DNA of 64,000 nt from positions 121,647 to 185,646 of the forward strand of contig NZ_FMDF01000218.1 of the NCBI RefSeq assembly GCF_900091955.1, written 5' to 3'. The stretch comes from Streptomyces sp. Ncost-T10-10d (GTDB lineage Bacteria > Actinomycetota > Actinomycetes > Streptomycetales > Streptomycetaceae). Positions 15,652 through 23,375 of this stretch are shown here, in pieces. The stretch's first letter is position 1. Every line of letters begins with the position of its first letter. The translations under genes were made by a program, and so were the position numbers. A model generated the notes under the pieces. That model was not told the DNA's origin. It searched no databases and saw nothing but the letters and a program-made list of their open reading frames with translations.

Positions 15652-17088
15652 GTGACGCAGAGCGGACAGGGTGACGAGCAGCAGCTCCCTGCTGTACGGC
15701 CCGCGCACGAAGGTGTCGTGCTGCCCGCGGGTGGCGGCGAGCCCTGGATACCGGGGGGGCCCGCGGATCAGGGCGCCCCGGCGGGCGGCCAGCCGTGGGG
15801 GCAGCCCTGGGGGCCGCAGACGGCGCACCAGGACGCCTTGTCGCAGCCTCAGCCACAGGCACATGCTCAGGGGCACGGGGCGTACGGGCAGGGGGCGTAC
15901 GGACAAGGGCAGTACGGTCAGGGGCAGCCGGCGCAGGCGTACGGGCAGCCGCAGGCCCAGCCGCTGCCTCCCGCACAGCCCCAGCAGCCGTACGCGCAGC
16001 CGTTGCCGCCCGAGGCCGTGCCCGGCATGGGCATGGGCGGGGACGCGGATGCCACGCAGTACATCGCGCCGGTGCCCGCCGGGCCCGCGCCGGGCGGGCT
16101 GCCGCCGGAAAGCCCGGCGGAGGCCACCCAGTTCCTCGACCACGGAGCGCCGCAGCCGCAGCCGTACCAGCAGCCCCAGGCGCCTGCGCACGGCGGCGAC
16201 GCCGAAGCGACCCAGTTCATCCCGCCGGTCCCCGGTGGCGCCCCGTACGGCATCAGGCCCGGGGCCCCCGACGAGCGGCAGCCGCCCGCCGAGTTCGACA
16301 ACCTGTTCCGCAACGACGGGCCCGCGGGCGCCACCCAGCAGATGCCCCGGTTCGACCCCGCGCAGCAGCCCCAGGGCGCCTATCAGCCCCCGCAGGCCCC
16401 GCAGCCCCAGTACCAGCCCGTGGACGAGGGTCCGCAGGGACGGTCCGGGCAGCCCAAGAAGCGGGCGCACGTCACGCTCATCGCTGCGGTCGTCGCCGGC
16501 TGCGCCGTCGTCGGCCTCGGCGCGGGCGCGTTGATGAGCGGTGGCGACGGCAAGGGCGCGGACAACAAGCAGCCGGTGGCCGCCGCCGGTTCACCCGACG
16601 GCCGGCCCTCCACGCAGACCGCGGCCGATCCGGCTAAGCCGCAGGCCGAGGCGCTCGACAAGCTTCTGGCGGACAGCAACAACAGCCGCGCCGCGGTCAT
16701 CGGGGCCGTCGAGAAGACCAAGAGGTGCGCCGACCTGGACCAGGCCGTGACCGATCTGAAGGGCGCCGCCCAGCAGCGCCGTGATCTGGTGACCCGGCTC
16801 CAGGGGCTGACCGTCGACAAGCTGCCGGACCACGAGCGGCTGACCGCCTCCCTCACCAAGGCCTGGCAGGCGTCCGCCGCCGCCGACGAGCACTACGCCT
16901 CGTGGGCGGGCCAGGCCAAGGAGGGCAAGAAGTTCTGCAAGCACGGCAAGGCCCGGACGACCTCCGAGTTCCAGCAGGCCAACGTGAAGAGCGGCGAGGC
17001 GAGCAAGGCGAAGCAGGAGGCGTCGGGGCTGTGGAACTCGATCGCGTCGAAGTACGGGCTGACCCGGCGGGCGGCGACCGAGCTCTGA
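15652..17088 (+). CDS. Q/P/G-rich single-pass membrane protein with repeated ATQ motifs
   Basis: A 478-residue protein starting at GTG 15652 (AGGAG eight bases upstream). Residues 1 to about 265 are low-complexity, rich in Gln/Pro/Gly/Ala, with QGxYGQGQ tracts. Four copies of an ATQ motif stand out: DADATQYIAPV, PAEATQFLDHG, DAEATQFIPPV and PAGATQQMPRF. A transmembrane helix follows KKRAHV (TLIAAVVAGCAVVGLGAGALM), then a helical extracytoplasmic domain with two Cys (KRCADLDQ, KKFCKHG). The acidic-ATQ-hydrophobic pattern could be phospho-Thr/FHA docking sites, but that is inference. No named family recognised. Confidence 0.85.
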   Translation: MTQSGQGDEQQLPAVRPAHEGVVLPAGGGEPWIPGGPADQGAPAGGQPWGQPWGPQTAHQDALSQPQPQAHAQGHGAYGQGAYGQGQYGQGQPAQAYGQPQAQPLPPAQPQQPYAQPLPPEAVPGMGMGGDADATQYIAPVPAGPAPGGLPPESPAEATQFLDHGAPQPQPYQQPQAPAHGGDAEATQFIPPVPGGAPYGIRPGAPDERQPPAEFDNLFRNDGPAGATQQMPRFDPAQQPQGAYQPPQAPQPQYQPVDEGPQGRSGQPKKRAHVTLIAAVVAGCAVVGLGAGALMSGGDGKGADNKQPVAAAGSPDGRPSTQTAADPAKPQAEALDKLLADSNNSRAAVIGAVEKTKRCADLDQAVTDLKGAAQQRRDLVTRLQGLTVDKLPDHERLTASLTKAWQASAAADEHYASWAGQAKEGKKFCKHGKARTTSEFQQANVKSGEASKAKQEASGLWNSIASKYGLTRRAATEL

Positions 17089-17134
17089 CCCGGGGCTCGG
17101 TATCGGGCCCCTCCGGCGGTTGAGGAGCGGGGGT

Positions 17135-17153
17135 CCGGGGGCATGGCCCCCGG
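17135..17153. terminator. Bidirectional hairpin between convergent genes
   Basis: CCGGGGGC and its complement GCCCCCGG flank an ATG loop at the junction of two convergent genes. It belongs to the common Streptomyces type of GC hairpin without a T-run. Confidence 0.7.
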
Positions 17154-17157
17154 TACC

Positions 17158-18501
17158 TCACCCCTTCGCGCTCGCATCCGACAGAGTCTTCGTCACGTCC
17201 ACGAACCCCTTCTTGTCCGCGACGAGCCGCCCGTCACGCACCACCTGAAACGTCACCCTGGTGTTCACGACGCGCGGATACGCGGACGAGCCGAGCATGT
17301 CCTTGAAGCCCCAGCGCAGTACCGGCGTGAGGCCGCCGGTGTCGACCGGGGTTCCGTGGTTGAGGGCGGAGGTGAGCTTCCAGGCGGTGATCTGCGGGGC
17401 GTCGATCGCCTTCACGAGTTCGTTCAGCGCGGTGTACGCGATCCAGGTGGTCTGGACGCCCGTGTCGTCCGGGTCGATCCGGTTGTCGCCGAAGGCGTGC
17501 TTACGGATCACCTCCCGCATCCGGTCCCAGCGGGCGTCGCCCGATTCCGGGTACCAGCCGGTGATGTACGCCCCCTCGAACGGGCTCTTCCGGCCGCCGG
17601 TGCTGTCGATCAGCGACTGCCCGACACTGCCGAGGACGGACGAGGTCCCTACGCTCCCGGACGACGGTTCGAGCCGGCGGAAGGAGTCGAAGAACGTCTC
17701 CGTACCCTCCCCGAGCACGCTGGTCACACAGCCGCCGCTCGTTCCCGCCGCCTGGAGCGCCCGCCCGGCGGCCTCGTCGTACGAAGTGGCCGACTCCGCC
17801 GCCCGGATGTCGGCGGGTTCGGGCCGACGGGCCTCGGCGAGTCCGGTCTTGAGGAGCCAGGCCTGGCCGTCGCCGGCCAGGGTGTCGGGCCGTACCACGG
17901 ACACCCGCTCGCAACTGCGTGCGAGCTGCTGGGCATTGCCCGCGAGCAGCGCCGGCTGGCCGCCGTTGACGGGGTAGGAGACGTAGCTGCTGAACTCTTC
18001 GACGGAGGCCCCGTAGCCGCCGATGTAGGGGATTCCGGCGGTCTCCAGCGGCGCCATGAACGAGGACCCGTGACGGCTGTACGAGCCGACGACCGCCACC
18101 GCCTGCTCCTTGACGGCCAGCCGGGCGCAGTTTGCCGCGCCGATCGAGGTGTCCTGCTCGTCGCAGGTGACGACGCGCAGCTTGTGTCCGTCGAGCCCGC
18201 CGCTGTTGTTGACCCAGCGGGCGTACGTGCGCGCCATGGCGGTCATGCCCGCCATGTTCACCGTGCCCGGTTCCGTGGCGCCGCCCGGCGCCCACGTCAC
18301 GACGGTGAGAGGCTCCCTGGAGCCCCCCGAAGCCCCAGGGAGCGCACCGCAGCCGGTGACCAGCAACGCCCCGACCGCCGCCGTACTTGTGAGGAGCTTG
18401 TAGGGGCGGGGGAGGTGAGGCGTCGCCGTCCGGTCATGGGCATGAACGTTTCCGCCCGTGGGGTAACGCCGCTGTGTGCTCCGCGCAACGCTCGGTGACA
18501 T
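17158..18501 (-). CDS. Extracellular ligand-binding lipoprotein (branched-chain amino acid type)
   Basis: A 447-residue periplasmic-binding-type protein. The leader ends in a lipobox (AAVGALLVTGC). The mature fold matches the type I (Leu/Ile/Val-binding) family: TVNMAGMTAMARTYARWVNNSGGLDGHKLRVVTCDEQ near the N-terminus, followed by VKEQAVAVVGSYSRHG and IPYIGGYG. No permease or ATPase genes accompany it, so it may be an orphan receptor. ATG 18501 gives a rather long n-region; the open frame extends to 18558, 3 bp from the divergent gene, but a start there has no obvious ribosome-binding site. Confidence 0.85.
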   Translation of the reverse strand: MSPSVARSTQRRYPTGGNVHAHDRTATPHLPRPYKLLTSTAAVGALLVTGCGALPGASGGSREPLTVVTWAPGGATEPGTVNMAGMTAMARTYARWVNNSGGLDGHKLRVVTCDEQDTSIGAANCARLAVKEQAVAVVGSYSRHGSSFMAPLETAGIPYIGGYGASVEEFSSYVSYPVNGGQPALLAGNAQQLARSCERVSVVRPDTLAGDGQAWLLKTGLAEARRPEPADIRAAESATSYDEAAGRALQAAGTSGGCVTSVLGEGTETFFDSFRRLEPSSGSVGTSSVLGSVGQSLIDSTGGRKSPFEGAYITGWYPESGDARWDRMREVIRKHAFGDNRIDPDDTGVQTTWIAYTALNELVKAIDAPQITAWKLTSALNHGTPVDTGGLTPVLRWGFKDMLGSSAYPRVVNTRVTFQVVRDGRLVADKKGFVDVTKTLSDASAKG

Positions 18502-18560
18502 CCAGGTGAATTGCGGGGGCCTGCGCGGGGAGCCTGGAAGGGAACGTACGATCGACAACC

Positions 18561-19058
18561 GTGCAGCAAGGTTCGGAGAACACTTCCCGTCGCGGCCGTC
18601 GCTCCTCCACCATGGGCGGCATGCCGCTGAATGACATGCCCTGGTGGCGCTGGCGCAGCAACGTGCGCTCGGCGCTGCACATGCTCTCCGACCCCGTCTT
18701 CCACCACGAGTGCTGGCTGGCCGGCCAGGAAGGGTACGGCGACGTCACCGACGCCGTGTACCGCCTGGTCGAGGACACCTGGCTGGACAACTGGTCCGCC
18801 GAGAAATACGTCGGGACGATCTTCCGTGACTCCGGCGAGTCCGCCCTCGTCGACGTCGCCGTGCTCCGGGTGCTGCGCATCATGCACCAGGTCGGCGCGG
18901 ACGCACCCGTGTCGGCGTATCTGGAGCACCACGGCTGGCCGGAGGCCGTACGGGCCGCCCGCGAGGCCCATGTGCTGCTCGCCACCAACGACGGCGACGA
19001 CCCGGACGCCCCGCCGCGCTCCCTGGATGTGCTCCGCATCATGACCAGAACGGCCTGA
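18561..19058 (+). CDS. Conserved actinomycete protein of unknown function
   Basis: A 165-residue (GTG 18561) or 148-residue (ATG 18612, MGGMPLNDMPWWRWRS) cytosolic protein. It is Trp-rich at the N-terminus and otherwise helical: SALHMLSDPVFHHECWLAG, YRLVEDTWLDNWSAEKYVGTIFRDSG, LRVLRIMHQVGADAPVSAYLEHHGWP. No signal peptide or membrane segment is visible. It lies immediately upstream of purU on the same strand (28-bp gap) and may be co-transcribed. I recognise no domain. Confidence 0.82.
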   Translation: MQQGSENTSRRGRRSSTMGGMPLNDMPWWRWRSNVRSALHMLSDPVFHHECWLAGQEGYGDVTDAVYRLVEDTWLDNWSAEKYVGTIFRDSGESALVDVAVLRVLRIMHQVGADAPVSAYLEHHGWPEAVRAAREAHVLLATNDGDDPDAPPRSLDVLRIMTRTA

Positions 19059-19086
19059 CAGTGGTCCGGTGTGGCACGCTACGAGG

Positions 19087-19965
19087 ATGACCGCGCCGCA
19101 GCCTGCTGAGACCACCCCGGACCAGTACGTCCTCACACTCTCCTGCCCGGACAAACAGGGCATCGTGCACGCCGTGTCGAGCTATCTCTTCATGACCGGC
19201 TGCAATATCGAGGACAGTCAGCAGTTCGGCGACCACGACACGGGTCTGTTCTTCATGCGTGTCCACTTCTCGGCGCACAGCCCGGTGACCGTGGAGAAGC
19301 TGCGGGCCAGCTTCGCCGCGATCGGCGACTCCTTCCGGATGGACTGGCAGATCCACCGGTCCTCGGAGCGGATGAGGGTCGTGCTGATGGTCAGCAAGTT
19401 CGGGCACTGCCTCAACGACCTGCTGTTCCGCTCCCGGATCGGGGCGCTGCCGATCGACATCGCCGCCGTCGTCTCCAACCACACGGACTTCGCCGAGCTC
19501 GTCGCCTCGTACGACGTTCCCTTCCGGCACATTCCGGTGACCAAGGAGAACAAGGCCGCAGCGGAGACGGAGCTGCTGGATCTGGTCCGCGAGGAGAACG
19601 TCGAACTGGTCGTCCTCGCCCGCTACATGCAGGTCCTCTCGGACGATCTGTGCAAGCAGCTGAGCGGCCGGATCATCAACATCCACCACTCCTTCCTGCC
19701 GAGCTTCAAGGGAGCGAAGCCGTACCACCAGGCGCACGCCCGGGGCGTGAAGCTGATCGGTGCGACGGCGCACTATGTGACGGCCGACCTCGACGAGGGG
19801 CCGATCATCGAGCAGGAGGTCGAGCGGGTGGGCCACGGCGTCACACCGGACCAGCTGGTCGCCATCGGCCGCGATGTGGAGTGCCAGGCGCTGGCGCGGG
19901 CGGTGAAGTGGCACGCGGAGCGCCGCATCCTGCTCAACGGCCGCCGCACGGTGATCTTCTCGTAG
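19087..19965 (+). CDS. purU: Formyltetrahydrofolate deformylase
   Basis: A 292-residue PurU that hydrolyses 10-formyl-THF to formate and THF, balancing the one-carbon pool and supplying formate for purine synthesis. An N-terminal ACT domain (YVLTLSCPDKQGIVHAVSSYL) is followed by a formyltransferase-type domain with VLMVSKFGHCLNDLL, the catalytic region INIHHSFLPSFKGAKPYHQA (Asn/His) and the Asp of TADLDEGPIIEQ. Length matches the family (about 280). ATG 19087 is chosen because homologous sequence begins there; a GTG at 19069 adds six residues. Confidence 0.96.
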   Translation: MTAPQPAETTPDQYVLTLSCPDKQGIVHAVSSYLFMTGCNIEDSQQFGDHDTGLFFMRVHFSAHSPVTVEKLRASFAAIGDSFRMDWQIHRSSERMRVVLMVSKFGHCLNDLLFRSRIGALPIDIAAVVSNHTDFAELVASYDVPFRHIPVTKENKAAAETELLDLVREENVELVVLARYMQVLSDDLCKQLSGRIINIHHSFLPSFKGAKPYHQAHARGVKLIGATAHYVTADLDEGPIIEQEVERVGHGVTPDQLVAIGRDVECQALARAVKWHAERRILLNGRRTVIFS

Positions 19966-20008
19966 GACCCGGGCCGGGCGGGACTTTGCGGGCCCGGCCC
20001 AGCATGGC

Positions 20009-20054
20009 GCTGACGTTCTTGACCGGGCCCGGGAGCCCGGCCAAGAACGTCAGC
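20009..20054. terminator. Very long hairpin terminator between convergent genes
   Basis: Two 20-base arms (20009-20028 and 20035-20054) pair with one mismatch (20022/20041) around the 6-base loop CCGGGA. It lies between the convergent purU and MDMPI-domain genes and should stop transcription from both sides. Confidence 0.85.
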
Positions 20055-20060
20055 ACCCTC

Positions 20061-21428
20061 CTAGAGCCGGCTCAGCGACGCGGCCGCGAAGAGCACGTCG
20101 CGGATCGCCTCGCGGTCGCCCTCCTGACCGGCCGCAGCCTCCACCGGCGGCACATGCCCGGCCACCAGCTGGCAGAACTCGACTCCGTCCAGCGCGACCT
20201 GCGCCACCGCGTGCGCGGGCGAGCCGACCGCGGCCGGGGAGTCCAGCGGGATGTACCAGTCGCCGCCGCCCGAGCCCTCGACCTCCAGATGCAGCGAGCG
20301 GCCCGGTGAGCCGGCCGTCACCAGATGGCGGGCCGGCCCGGCCAGCCCCGACCTGCGGCGCTCGGCAAGAGCCGCCGGAAGGAGCCGGGCCGCCAGGTCG
20401 ATCATCCGGTTGAGATGGGCGGCCGACGGCGCCTCGTACGGATAATCCACCGCCTCCGCGATGTCGCCGCCGTGCACCCAGCATTCGAAGGCCCTGTCCA
20501 GCAGCGAGTCGTGCATCGGAAGGGCGAAGTCCCCGTACGAGACGGAGAGTTCGGCGACTTTGCGACCGGCGAAGGACACCGTACGGATGAGGGCGTGGCT
20601 CTGCTCGCGCCATGGGCCACGGATCGCACGGGTGAGTGGCCGCCGGGCTCCCGACCAGTACTTCTCCGTGCGTGCGCCGGGCGAGAGCGGCCAGTCGACG
20701 CCCCGGCCCAGGACGCCGTCGCCGAGCGGTACGTCGATGCCGAGGGCGGTGCCGATCAGTCCGTCGACGGTCATGAGGTGGCCGATGACGCCCGCCACCG
20801 TCGTCTTGCGATTGACCGCCTGCTCGCCCTCGAACCACTTCAGCCGCACCGGGGCGTGCCACTCCGAGCCGCCGATGTCACGCAGCAGCGCGTCGAGCCG
20901 CGCGGTCTCCGCGTCGTACGGGGCGGCCCAGTCCGGCACCGGGATGTCGGCCGGGCGGCGGCTCAGGCAGGTGTCGATCACCCGGGAACGCAGCGCCGGA
21001 TCGAGATCCAGGCTGCGGTCGGTCTGCAGCAGGCCGACCGCGTCGCGCAGCCGCAGCGCCTCGTCCGCACACACGGCGCACACGGTCAGGTGTGCCTCGA
21101 CGGCCTCGGTCTCCTCCGCCGAGCAGGCGGCCAGGGCCCAGGCGCCGAGGAGGGCCTTGAGGACGCGATGGGGCAGCACGAGCGCCGGTGCGGCGGGCGG
21201 GTCCGAAGGGTCCAATGGTGCCACGGCGGATCCCGGTTCCGGTGCCGTCGGTCGCTGGGCCGGCCGCGGCTCCTCGGGCCCGGTCGCGGGCACGGGCGGC
21301 GGCAGGGGGAAGGCGTCGAGGTCGAAGTCGTCCGCGGCGGCCCGGGGGCCCGGTATGCGCGGCGCGCCCCGCATCCCGTCGTCGCGTCCGTCCCCCTCGT
21401 GCCCGTTCGAGTCGTCGTCACCGGTCAC
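20061..21428 (-). CDS. Zinc-finger anti-sigma/MDMPI mycothiol-domain fusion protein
   Basis: A 455-residue cytosolic protein. After a Pro/Asp-rich N-terminus comes an anti-sigma-type zinc motif (EAHLTVCAVCADEALRL, H-x3-C-x2-C, about residues 110-130) followed by a maleylpyruvate-isomerase-type mycothiol-binding domain: KTTVAGVIGHLMTVDGLIG and, later, FECWVHGGDIAEAVDYP. The C-terminal third resembles the MDMPI_C domain. The GTG start overlaps the stop of the sigma factor gene (GTGA), the classic sigma/anti-sigma arrangement. This suggests a redox- or mycothiol-sensing anti-sigma factor without a membrane helix. Confidence 0.85.
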   Translation of the reverse strand: MTGDDDSNGHEGDGRDDGMRGAPRIPGPRAAADDFDLDAFPLPPPVPATGPEEPRPAQRPTAPEPGSAVAPLDPSDPPAAPALVLPHRVLKALLGAWALAACSAEETEAVEAHLTVCAVCADEALRLRDAVGLLQTDRSLDLDPALRSRVIDTCLSRRPADIPVPDWAAPYDAETARLDALLRDIGGSEWHAPVRLKWFEGEQAVNRKTTVAGVIGHLMTVDGLIGTALGIDVPLGDGVLGRGVDWPLSPGARTEKYWSGARRPLTRAIRGPWREQSHALIRTVSFAGRKVAELSVSYGDFALPMHDSLLDRAFECWVHGGDIAEAVDYPYEAPSAAHLNRMIDLAARLLPAALAERRRSGLAGPARHLVTAGSPGRSLHLEVEGSGGGDWYIPLDSPAAVGSPAHAVAQVALDGVEFCQLVAGHVPPVEAAAGQEGDREAIRDVLFAAASLSRL

Positions 21429-22015
21429 AGCGGCCGTCCGTATCCGGGCGGCGACGACCCCTCCAGCGGGCGGGTGTGCGCGGTGGAGAGCAGTTGCAGC
21501 CCGAGCCGCAGCCGTCGGCGGGCCTCGTCCTCGGTGACCCCGAGGTCGGCCGCAGTCTGCCGGTAGTCCCGGCGCTGGATGTACGCGAGCTCCAGTGCGG
21601 CCCGCAGCGGGGCGGGCATGGACGCCACGATGTAATCGGCGCGGGCCGCGGCCGTGGCCCGGCGCACCCGCTCCTCCAGACCGGCCCGGGCCGCTGCCCC
21701 GGTCTCCTCGTCCGTACCGCCCGGGAGGCTGTCCTCCTCGCGCAGCCGCCGCACGGACTGGCGGTGCGTGAGCCGGGCCACCCAGGACCGCATCGAGCCC
21801 TGCTTCGGGTCGTACGCGTCCGGGTTCTCCCACACGTAGCCGAAGACCTCGCGGGTCACCAGATCGGCGGCGGTCTCGTCGTCGAGCATCCGATGGGCCT
21901 GGCTGTGCACGAGCGAGGCGAACCGGTCGTAGAGCTCGCCGAGAGCAGCCGCCTCACCGCGCGCCAGCCGCTGCTGCATCTTGCGGTCCCAGCGGGGTGG
22001 TGCGTTCTTCGGCAT
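21425..22015 (-). CDS. ECF-type RNA polymerase sigma factor
   Basis: A 196-residue sigma factor. Region 2 is recognisable in ALGELYDRFASLVHSQAHRML...TREVFGYVWENPDAYDPKQGSMRSWVARLTHR, and region 4 in SMPAPLRAALELAYIQRRDYRQTAADLGVTEDEARRRLRLGLQLL. ATG 22015 follows GGGGGTCGT; the frame to 22069 is an unneeded extension. It is translationally coupled to the zinc-finger/MDMPI protein, its presumed anti-sigma. Target promoters are unknown. Confidence 0.92.
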   Translation of the reverse strand: MPKNAPPRWDRKMQQRLARGEAAALGELYDRFASLVHSQAHRMLDDETAADLVTREVFGYVWENPDAYDPKQGSMRSWVARLTHRQSVRRLREEDSLPGGTDEETGAAARAGLEERVRRATAAARADYIVASMPAPLRAALELAYIQRRDYRQTAADLGVTEDEARRRLRLGLQLLSTAHTRPLEGSSPPGYGRPL

Positions 22016-22262
22016 ACGACCCCCAGCCCTGTTCCCCTCGTCACATCGAATGTAGTCGGCGGCACCCACGATGCGCGCCCTTTACGGCAAGTACGCCCCT
22101 GACGAGGCGCGGGATGGTAGGGAATGCGCCATCCACCGACGACGGTCCCGATTGTGTCCCGCCGGGCGGCCGGGTGTTTCATGGGGCTGCGGCGGGGGCA
22201 GCCGCGAGAAGGAACGGAAACTTCCGGAACGTCGGAATCCCGGCAACGAGAGGCCCAGTCGC

Positions 22263-22718
22263 GTGAGGAATCCTTGTCCTCGTGGAAACCACCCACCGGC
22301 TGCAACCACCCACGCCTCCCGGCTCACCCAGGAACGTTCCCGGACGCCACTGAAAGTGGCCGAGACCGTGCAGGGCGAGTGGACCGTGCTGCGCATACGG
22401 GGCGAACTGGACCTGGTGACGTCGCCCGTCGTGCGCCAGTCCGTCCATGACGCGGTCGCCGTCGGCCGCCACGATGTGGTGCTCGACCTCTCCGAGGTCC
22501 TGTTCTGCGATTCCAGCGGTGTCGGCGTACTGATCGCGGCCCGCCGTCTGATGCGCTCCTGCGGGGGCCGGCTGCGGCTGATCCTGCCGGCCCGCGGTGC
22601 GGAAGAGGGTTCCCACGTCAACCGGGTGCTCGCCGCCCTCGGTGTACGCCGTCTCTTCGACGTCTACCCCGACCGGCACGCGGCCGTCGACGACGAGGCC
22701 CGGCCGCTGTCGGCGTGA
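22263..22718 (+). CDS. STAS-domain anti-sigma factor antagonist
   Basis: A SpoIIAA/RsbV-like protein that would bind an RsbW-type kinase to release a sigma factor. The STAS domain covers TVLRIRGELDLVTSPVVRQSVHDAV, the phospho-site region LDLSEVLFCDSSGVGVLIAARRL (Ser in DSSGVG) and CGGRLRLILPA. GTG 22263 has GAGAGG upstream and gives 151 residues; GTG 22356, with no ribosome-binding site, would give a core of 120. It is divergent from the sigma/MDMPI pair, which could be coincidental as that anti-sigma is not an RsbW type. Confidence 0.85.
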   Translation: MRNPCPRGNHPPAATTHASRLTQERSRTPLKVAETVQGEWTVLRIRGELDLVTSPVVRQSVHDAVAVGRHDVVLDLSEVLFCDSSGVGVLIAARRLMRSCGGRLRLILPARGAEEGSHVNRVLAALGVRRLFDVYPDRHAAVDDEARPLSA

Positions 22719-22798
22719 AGCCCGTCCATGACCAGGTTGTCGCACCGGTGGCGCGCGTAAGTGACACGCGACGCCTGTCGGCGCCGTAGGCTCCCCGC

Positions 22799-23320
22799 AT
22801 GGACAGCGCAGAGTATGAGCGCAAGATCGCCCTCCGCTTCGCCGCCTTCGACCAGGACGGCAACGGATGCATCGATCGCGCGGATTTCAGTGCCGCCGCG
22901 GCCCGTCTGCTCACCGAGTTCGGTACGACGGCCCGCTGCGACAAGGGCCAGGCGCTCTACACCGGGGCCGAGGCCTTCTGGCAGGGCATGGCGGGCATCG
23001 CCGACGTCGACGGGGACCAGCGCGTCACCCGTGAGGAGTTCGTGGGCGGGGCCGTGAAGCGGCTGCGCGACAACCCGGAGCGCTTCGCGGAGATCGCCCG
23101 CCCCTTCCTGCACGCCGCGCTCGCCGTGGCGGACCAGGACAACGAGGGCGCGGCCTCCGTACCCGCCGTGGAGCGAGCGCTGAAGGTGCTGGGCGCGAGC
23201 GCGGAGTCGGCGGCCTTCGCGGCGCGGAGCCTGGACGCGGACCAGGACGGCAAGGTCGGCGAGAACGATGCGGTGGCGGCGTTCGCCGCCTACTTCACGG
23301 TGATCGCGCCGGACACGTAG
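22799..23320 (+). CDS. EF-hand calcium-binding protein
   Basis: A 173-residue cytosolic protein with four EF-hand loops: DQDGNGCIDRAD, DVDGDQRVTREE, DQDNEGAASVPA and DADQDGKVGEND. Loops 1, 2 and 4 have good Ca ligands at positions 1, 3, 5 and 12 (loop 4 ends in Asp), whereas loop 3 has lost its terminal acidic residue and is probably silent. The pattern matches the calerythrin/CabC-like sarcoplasmic group found in actinomycetes, thought to buffer Ca2+ in aerial growth. It is a single gene with its own promoter region. Confidence 0.93.
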   Translation: MDSAEYERKIALRFAAFDQDGNGCIDRADFSAAAARLLTEFGTTARCDKGQALYTGAEAFWQGMAGIADVDGDQRVTREEFVGGAVKRLRDNPERFAEIARPFLHAALAVADQDNEGAASVPAVERALKVLGASAESAAFAARSLDADQDGKVGENDAVAAFAAYFTVIAPDT

Positions 23321-23375
23321 CCGGTCGGTCCGGCAGCCGGTCGTCCTCAACGGCCGGACGGGAGCCGATTCGTCC

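Noticed and set aside
20009..20054. CTGACG and CGTCAG half-sites as a seventh regulon operator
   Set aside because: They are 34 bp apart as the two ends of a long terminator hairpin between convergent genes, not a 15-bp promoter palindrome.
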